Below, in pieces: positions 6,701-8,701 of a DNA stretch of 8,701 bases. The position numbers and the translations under genes are program-made. Source of the DNA: JAJVID01 sp035275345 (GTDB taxonomy: Bacteria; Acidobacteriota; Blastocatellia; RBC074); contig DATEMY010000129.1 in NCBI GenBank assembly GCA_035275345.1, positions 1 through 8,701 of the forward strand, given 5' to 3'. Each line of letters starts with the position of its first letter. Within the stretch, counting starts at the first letter, position 1. Under the pieces are notes generated by a model. That model saw only the letters and a program-made list of their open reading frames with translations. It was not told the DNA's origin and made no database searches.

Positions 6701-8124
6701 TCGTCCTTCTGCGCCAACCACTTCCTCACGAACTCTGGTTGCTCTGCCAACTGACTCTCGTACACATCAACGCTGCCCTTCGGCAGGACCGGGCTTTTGG
6801 ACGCCCAGAAAATGACGCTGCGATTCCTTAAAGATTCGGGTCTCTGTTTCAATTCATTACGCAAAAAATCCAACATGCCCACCGCGCCTTTTTCAGAGTA
6901 CGATGTATCAAGAAAGGGTGAGTTGGCGGATTTTTCAAAGGCCTTACGCGCTTGCCGGCCCTTCCATGTGGGATGACCATAGCCGTTCCCGATGTTCTTT
7001 GTCGAAATAAATACCCGGCTTAGTACTGCATCGAGCTCAGGTCTCAGATCCGGTATTCCTGCTGTACGTAACAAATCAAGGCTCTGGTGCGCGATGCGTC
7101 TGATAAGTTGGGCGCCGACCATTCTTGATATGTCCGGGTGTATCACCGATGCGTGTAGCGTGAAGTCTTTGATATCTCTCCGAAATCCGATTTTAAAGTG
7201 TCGAGCGAGCGTGATTCCGACACAAAGCCCGGCTGTTGTGCACCCGCTGCCAAAGGTAACGAATAAATCTGTTGGTTCAGGGCATTCCTTCCGTTCAATC
7301 TGCTCCGCCAGCTCCAATCCGGCGCCAACATGGCCCAGAGATCCGACCGGATTTGCTCCACCGCTAGTCATCACATATGAATTGCTGTCTCTCATAACCG
7401 AGTACAGCGCCATCGAAAACTGAATCTTCCAGCTCAAGCTGAACATGCAACGAATCCGACCTTTCAGACTCAGGGTCGACGAAAGGTTTATGCGGCTTGT
7501 GGAGTGTGAACATTGTGGTACTTGGGCAATAAATCCCGGCACAATTCCAGCTTTTTCACTGAACGACGCGCATGCCAATGCGTGATTACTCCCAGGCGCT
7601 CCGGTTGTCCAGACAACAGGCTTGACTGTAGGATCTTTTCGCATCTGCGCCGCCTTCGCGCAGCCTAAAAGGAACTCCAACGTTCTTACTTTTACTCCAC
7701 CATAGATGTTTGATGCGAGATCCTCGCGCTTCACATGAATTGTCATCTCATATGAAGGAGATGTACTTTTATCAGTGGAATCAGAATCATCGGAGAGGTA
7801 TAGACGAAGCTCTGTAATGGGCGTCGGATAATTTGCAAGCGGAACTCGCGCTACCATTTCTGCGATCTTCGGAATATAACGATATATAGGATGGCTTTTG
7901 TCCTTTACTTCTTCCACAGGTGGAGTTGGTTTAATATGATAATATGAACGATTTAAATAGTAGAGAGCCACAAACACGATCGTCAGATCGATAACAACAT
8001 AGACCGCGCTCAAGCTAACTACAACAGGAAGCCCTGGGAAGCCCGCTACCCACCAGCACACATCTACAACACCTACGATCGTAGGGGGCAAAAGGATCTT
8101 CTCAACCTCTTTCAAATCCCTCAT
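6682..8124 (-). CDS. PLP-dependent enzyme, D-cysteine desulfhydrase/ACC deaminase-like, with N-terminal membrane hairpin
   Basis: 480 residues from an ATG at 8124; no good ribosome site is visible upstream. Residues ~10-28 and ~34-57 are hydrophobic and probably form two membrane helices, a feature that the usual soluble members (about 330-350 aa) lack. The catalytic part (~95-450) follows the fold-type-II plan: KREDLASNIYGGVKVRTLEFL at 132-152 with K145 as the likely PLP lysine, GSNH at 178-181, SGGANPVGSLG at 254-264, the phosphate loop GSGCTTAGL at 292-300, GYGHPTWKG at 381-389, and LDTSYSEKGAVGML at 405-418. Family members break down D-cysteine or related amino acids, releasing ammonia and a keto acid. 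The substrate here cannot be read from sequence. Residues ~205-246 look unlike the rest in codon pattern and may be frame-shifted. The last residues (DPVIPT) are encoded by the REP-like cluster. GC is lower than in the genes to the left, hinting at a separate origin. Confidence 0.85.
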   Translation of the reverse strand: MRDLKEVEKILLPPTIVGVVDVCWWVAGFPGLPVVVSLSAVYVVIDLTIVFVALYYLNRSYYHIKPTPPVEEVKDKSHPIYRYIPKIAEMVARVPLANYPTPITELRLYLSDDSDSTDKSTSPSYEMTIHVKREDLASNIYGGVKVRTLEFLLGCAKAAQMRKDPTVKPVVWTTGAPGSNHALACASFSEKAGIVPGFIAQVPQCSHSTSRINLSSTLSLKGRIRCMFSLSWKIQFSMALYSVMRDSNSYVMTSGGANPVGSLGHVGAGLELAEQIERKECPEPTDLFVTFGSGCTTAGLCVGITLARHFKIGFRRDIKDFTLHASVIHPDISRMVGAQLIRRIAHQSLDLLRTAGIPDLRPELDAVLSRVFISTKNIGNGYGHPTWKGRQARKAFEKSANSPFLDTSYSEKGAVGMLDFLRNELKQRPESLRNRSVIFWASKSPVLPKGSVDVYESQLAEQPEFVRKWLAQKDDPVIPT

Positions 8125-8138
8125 GCGATAGCTTTTTA

Positions 8139-8363
8139 TTACAGCATTTCCTGTTGGGTGAGAGGCTCGTTATAGCGCTCCTCAAAGCGAGCGTGCTTCA
8201 ACTGCAAGGTAGCGCTTATGCGTAATAGCGAAAACGTCTTGTTAGTCCATTGCTTAAGGAGATACAGCCTCTTAAATTCTCGCTTGCGGTTTGTCCAAGT
8301 GTCAAACGTGAAAAGGAATTTTCGCCTTTGATAACTGAAAGTTTGCGTCCGCGCAAACCCCAA
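8139..8363 (-). other. Weak ORF of 74 codons, TTG start, doubtful
   Basis: An open frame on the minus strand ends 14 bases before the PLP enzyme start. It has only a TTG start (8363) with no clear ribosome site, and the frame opens just after a stop at 8390. The peptide is basic and aromatic in its first half (for example FSYQRRKFLFTFDTW) and ends ARFEERYNEPLTQQEML, which looks more protein-like. I recognise no family. It follows the cas1 fragment directly in another frame, so it may be a worn piece of a former gene, a leader peptide, or chance. Confidence 0.2.
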
Positions 8364-8373
8364 AACAACCTGA

Positions 8374-8532
8374 TCAACACGCGTAATTCAGCATCGCGTT
8401 CACCGGATGCGTCGCATGACGGTTTTTCGATCCGATCATTGATTCGCGCTGGGTGAAGAAACGCCAGTCGTCAGGAATTCGGGCGCTTTCGATCCCAGGC
8501 CAATTCATCCCACTCCAAATTTCCAAAAACGA
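8374..8532 (-). pseudogene. cas1: Fragment of CRISPR integrase Cas1
   Basis: About 50 codons on the minus strand read as the middle of a Cas1 protein. Landmarks in order are FLEIWSGMNW, ARIPDDWRFF, TQRESMIGSK, and NRHATHPVNAMLNYA at 8427-8380. This matches the Cas1 pattern 'W..l...W.....iPddW..f..R.S.....NRhAthPvNAmLNYaY', where conserved residues start the C-terminal helical domain. Cas1 integrates new spacers into CRISPR arrays. Here the frame is preceded by TGA at 8535-8533, where a one-base change from CGA (Arg) would fit the family. It is cut by TGA at 8376-8374 just after LNYAC, where Tyr is expected in place of Cys. The metal-binding His and Asp expected further downstream are absent. 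The same frame is open upstream to about 8640 but with no clear match. I infer an inactive remnant. No CRISPR repeats or cas2 are visible in the window. Confidence 0.72.
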
Positions 8533-8681
8533 TCAGCATTCATCAAATCGAGGACGATCCAGAATGCGAACTGCCAATTTTTTTAGCTGTAAATCGGCGG
8601 CGCCGTCAAATCCGTTCTGAAATTGATCCCTTATATATACCCCCCATAAGCAGGCAATGGCATTAAGTTAAGCCCTGGGGG
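8533..8681. other. Non-coding or decayed stretch right of the cas1 fragment
   Basis: I see no complete gene here. One minus-strand frame continues that of the cas1 fragment and stays open to about 8640 (with a segment reading LKKLAVRILDRPRFDE), which may be further degraded cas1. A run of seven Ts lies near 8578-8584 and TATATATA near 8632. Neither is backed by a promoter or a terminator hairpin. Confidence 0.4.
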
Positions 8682-8701
8682 CGCACGCGGCCCCGCGTGC
8701 G
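8682..8701. repeat. Perfect palindrome at the right edge
   Basis: CGCACGCGG at 8682-8690 and CCGCGTGCG at 8693-8701 are exact inverted copies separated by CC. The window ends at the last base, so the arms may be longer. The GC-rich hairpin follows an AT-rich tract (TTATATATA near 8630). It could be a terminator stem, the end of a mobile element, or a dispersed repeat; the sequence seen does not decide. Confidence 0.6.

Noticed and set aside
8250..8456. Plus-strand TTG-start frame of 68 codons
   Set aside because: It overlaps the cas1 fragment on the opposite strand and shows no recognisable protein or ribosome site.
8125..8701. CRISPR array next to the cas1 fragment
   Set aside because: I looked for 25-37-base direct repeats at regular spacing in this region and saw none. 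An array may lie outside the window.

Overview
The window looks like a piece of a GC-rich bacterial chromosome. The gene content (a VIT/VWA surface protein, a Reg_prop-type beta-propeller protein, a secreted helical-repeat protein) and the palindromic 'CGCAGAGGCGCAGAGAACGC' repeats suggest an Acidobacteriota-like genome, perhaps Blastocatellia. That placement is inference from style and not from a marker gene. Every convincing gene reads on the minus strand, so the window is transcribed from right to left.

Right part (about 8125-8701): an AT-richer, decayed stretch. It holds a previously unmarked fragment of a cas1 CRISPR integrase gene (minus strand, about 8532-8374), with a stop just before it and loss of the frame after it. 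It also holds a weak TTG-start ORF and, at the very edge, a perfect 9-bp-arm palindrome. I see no CRISPR array inside the window. Next comes a 480-residue fold-type-II PLP-dependent enzyme of the D-cysteine desulfhydrase/ACC deaminase group. It carries an unusual N-terminal membrane hairpin and ends inside a REP-like inverted-repeat region.

Left and central part (1-6418): three genes in the same direction that look like one transcription unit. The first is a membrane-anchored, probably periplasmic beta-propeller protein (735 aa). Three bases after its stop begins a VIT + von Willebrand A protein (885 aa as read from the first ATG) with an intact MIDAS metal site. Then, after a 260-base gap filled by a palindromic repeat, comes an exported helical-repeat (TPR-like) protein that runs off the left edge. 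All three point to the cell envelope, so a joint role in envelope sensing or adhesion is plausible but unproven.

Two copies of one ~200-bp palindromic repeat (terminal arms TTCACCGCAGAG.. / ..CTCTGCGGTGAA) lie here. One sits between genes. The other lies in frame inside the 5' part of the VIT/VWA gene, where it would encode a Ser-rich low-complexity stretch just before the signal/anchor segment.
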